Part shown: positions 6,155 through 7,506 of the stretch, one piece after another
Layout of the letters: the number at the start of each line of letters is the position of its first letter
How positions within the stretch are numbered: position 1 is the first letter of the stretch
Assembly (NCBI GenBank): GCA_023433985.1
Contig: JAEYTN010000215.1
Span: 1-7,506, forward strand
Direction: 5' to 3'
Length of the DNA: 7,506 nucleotides
Source of the DNA: Pseudomonadota bacterium
Lineage (GTDB): Bacteria; Pseudomonadota; Alphaproteobacteria; Rhizobiales; Devosiaceae
The notes under the pieces: generated by a model
Seen by the model: the letters and a program-made list of their open reading frames with translations, nothing else
Told to the model about the DNA's origin: nothing
Databases searched by the model: none
Made by a program: the position numbers and the translations under genes

Positions 6155-7054
6155 TCAGCGCACCGGATTGTCCTCGAACCAATCGACCAGGTGGTCGATC
6201 AGCGCCCGGACCTTGCCGGCCAGGTGCCTCCGGTGCGGGTAGACCGCCGTGAGGCTCGGCCCCTCCGGCATGCGATCTTCGAGCACGCGTACCAGCCTGC
6301 CTTCGGCGATGTGCGGGTCCGCGAGGTAGGTCGGCAATACGGCGAAGCCAAGGCCGGTCAGCGCTGCCTGCATCGCCGCCACCGGAGAATTCACCCGCGC
6401 CTGCCCCGACACCTGCACCGAGACCGGCTCGCCGTTCTCGATGAAGCGCCAGGAACTGTGCGACGGCATGTTGCTGTCGAGCACGCAGGGCAGGTTCCTG
6501 AGCGCCTCGCCCGACGGCGGCACCCCGACGCGCGCGATCAGCTCCGGCGACGCACAGATCGCATGCTTCATGTCCGAAATCTTGCGCGCGATCAGCGAGG
6601 AATCCGACAGCGTAGTGATGCGGAGCGCCACATCGATCCCCTCCTCGACGAGGTCGACGAAGCGGTCCTCGAGCCTGAGGTCCACCGACATCAGCGGGTT
6701 GTTCGCGATGAAGGTGAAGATCGCAGGCGCCAGCGTCGTCTCGCCCAGGTTGCGCGGCGCCGAGATGCGCACGAGCCCGCGCGGCTCCGCCGTCTGGTCG
6801 GAGATCGTCGCATCGAGGTCGTCGAGTTGCTGCAGCAGCGCGCTCGCCTCGCGGTAATAGGCCTCCCCTGCTTCGGTCAGGCTCAGCTTGCGCGTCGTCC
6901 GGTTCATCAGCCGCACGCCGAGATAATCCTCGAGGTCGGTGACGTATTTCGACAGCAGGGCCTTGGACTTGCCATGCTGCCGCGCCGCCGCCGAGAAACC
7001 GCCGGCGTCGAACACCTGCACGAAGGCCCGGATACGGGCCAGATCCTGGCTCAT
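6155..7054 (-). CDS. LysR-family transcriptional regulator (CrgA/DmlR-like subgroup)
   Basis: At 299 residues this has the standard length of a LysR-type regulator. Residues 1-60 form the winged helix-turn-helix. The HTH is around 'GGFSAAARQHGKSKALLSKYV' (18-38), followed by 'LEDYLGVRLMNRTTRKLSLTEAG', the usual wing and start of the linker helix. Residues from about 92 to 295 form the periplasmic-binding-protein-like effector domain, opening with 'GLVRISAP' and containing 'VAMQAALTGLGFAVLPTYLA'-type text near the dimer face. The wording is closest to the large CrgA-like subgroup, whose effectors vary, so none is proposed. The ATG at 7054 is preceded by GGAAG with short spacing. The gene reads away from the MarR-like gene and lies 12 bases upstream of the transporter gene on the same strand. 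LysR proteins often control the divergent neighbour, here the MarR-like gene, and themselves; control of the downstream transporter is also possible. Confidence 0.93.
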   Translation of the reverse strand: MSQDLARIRAFVQVFDAGGFSAAARQHGKSKALLSKYVTDLEDYLGVRLMNRTTRKLSLTEAGEAYYREASALLQQLDDLDATISDQTAEPRGLVRISAPRNLGETTLAPAIFTFIANNPLMSVDLRLEDRFVDLVEEGIDVALRITTLSDSSLIARKISDMKHAICASPELIARVGVPPSGEALRNLPCVLDSNMPSHSSWRFIENGEPVSVQVSGQARVNSPVAAMQAALTGLGFAVLPTYLADPHIAEGRLVRVLEDRMPEGPSLTAVYPHRRHLAGKVRALIDHLVDWFEDNPVR

Positions 7055-7194
7055 GACTTCCGGCTCATAGGTCTTGGCTCACGTCTTGTGGCCTTTGCGG
7101 TCGATCCAAGCCATAGGTCATCTGGAATCGCTGAACAATGGCGGCACGCAGCGCGTTTCTGTTTCGTTGGCGCTTTAACGATAGGATGGGCCAC
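7055..7194. promoter_or_regulatory. Divergent intergenic region between lysR and the MarR-like gene
   Basis: This stretch must hold the promoters for both outward-reading genes. An 8-bp direct repeat CATAGGTC occurs at 7066-7073 and 7112-7119, 46 bases apart, and GTCTTG recurs at 7071-7076 and 7083-7088. On the - strand TTGTTC, a 17-base spacer and TATGGC form a weak sigma-70-like pair, near 7111-7139. AGGA at 7183-7186 is a good ribosome binding site for the ATG at 7195. None of the promoter elements is strong enough to be called with certainty. Confidence 0.4.
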
Positions 7195-7506
7195 ATGTCG
7201 CTCCAGCCTGCCCAAGAGGCTATCTATCCGCCGATGTCCAAACCCAAGGCGCGCTCAACGCTTTACCGCCTGATCGAAGCCGGCCAGCTGGCGCGCCGCG
7301 CCCTGCTGGTGCCGCTGCTCGACCGCGGACTGGAACCGGGCGACGATGCGGTGATCTTCGCCCTCCACACCCGGCTCGGCGCCACCGAGGCCGAACTGGC
7401 CGGAGAACTCGAGCTCGACGCCGAGGCCCTCGATCACCGCCTCGCCCGCCTCGCCGAGCGCGACGTCGTCACCCGCCAGGCCATCGGCCCCGACCTGGTG
7501 CCCGGC
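7195..7506 (+). CDS. Probable MarR-like winged-helix regulator, N-terminal part; 3' end outside window
   Basis: An open frame runs from here to the window edge, giving 104 residues. After about 20 variable residues comes a helix ('STLYRLIEAGQLARRALLVPLL'-type text). It is followed by 'GLEPGDDAVIFALHTRLGATEAELAGELELD' and a second helix with 'RLARLAERDVVTRQ'. The pattern of a dimerisation helix, then an HTH (ATEAELAGELELDAEALDHRLARLAERD) leading into a wing, is that of MarR-type proteins, though the diagnostic C-terminal half is missing. The ATG at 7195 has AGGA eight bases upstream. Other in-frame ATGs lie at 7138, 7186 and 7234, and the frame is open back to a TGA at 7132, so a 19-codon longer N-terminus is possible. 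It is divergent from lysR. The ligand and targets are unknown. Confidence 0.7.
   Translation, partial: MSLQPAQEAIYPPMSKPKARSTLYRLIEAGQLARRALLVPLLDRGLEPGDDAVIFALHTRLGATEAELAGELELDAEALDHRLARLAERDVVTRQAIGPDLVPG

Noticed and set aside
4925..7273. A 782-codon open frame on the + strand, opposite the transporter and lysR genes, and a 560-codon frame just upstream of it (3242-4924).
   Set aside because: Both are antisense to genes with clear families and intact motifs. Their translations are Arg-, His-, Pro- and Ala-rich without any recognisable domain, as expected for GC-rich antisense frames where stop codons are rare.
1..7506. A defence island, prophage or mobile-element context.
   Set aside because: No transposase, integrase, phage or toxin-antitoxin gene and no CRISPR-type repeat spacing was seen; all genes belong to repair, heme, metal transport or regulation.

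Overview
This GC-rich window (most third codon positions are G or C) looks like a chromosomal segment of an alphaproteobacterium, most likely Hyphomicrobiales and possibly close to Devosia. That placement is an inference from the ferrochelatase N-terminus, the PE-LIG-POL form of LigD beside Ku, and the style of an intergenic palindromic repeat. It was not tested by any search.

Left part, + strand: the C-terminal two thirds of a bacterial Ku protein (1-610) runs directly, with no base between stop and start, into a complete three-domain LigD (611-3181). Together they are the core of bacterial non-homologous end joining. Ku binds DNA ends and recruits LigD, which trims 3' ends, adds nucleotides and seals the break.

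Middle and right part, - strand: three genes read leftwards. A LysR-type regulator (7054-6155) is followed after 12 bases by a 581-residue fusion of a periplasmic DUF1007 domain to an RcnA/NicO-type metal transporter with a His-rich loop (6142-4397). After a further 105 bases comes ferrochelatase hemH (4291-3278), which appears to start at TTG. hemH converges on ligD, and the short gap between them holds a REP-like palindromic element. The pairing of a divalent-metal transporter with the enzyme that inserts iron into protoporphyrin suggests a metal-homeostasis link, but this rests only on gene order.

Right edge, + strand: a partial gene for a probable MarR-like winged-helix protein starts near 7195, divergent from lysR, and runs off the window.

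No RNA genes, CRISPR arrays, transposases or prophage genes were seen. The content is mostly ordinary core or accessory chromosome. The least explained parts are the fused transporter and the 105-base hemH leader, which holds a 9-bp inverted repeat, an Irr-box-like palindrome and a nine-codon ORF that overlaps the TTG start.
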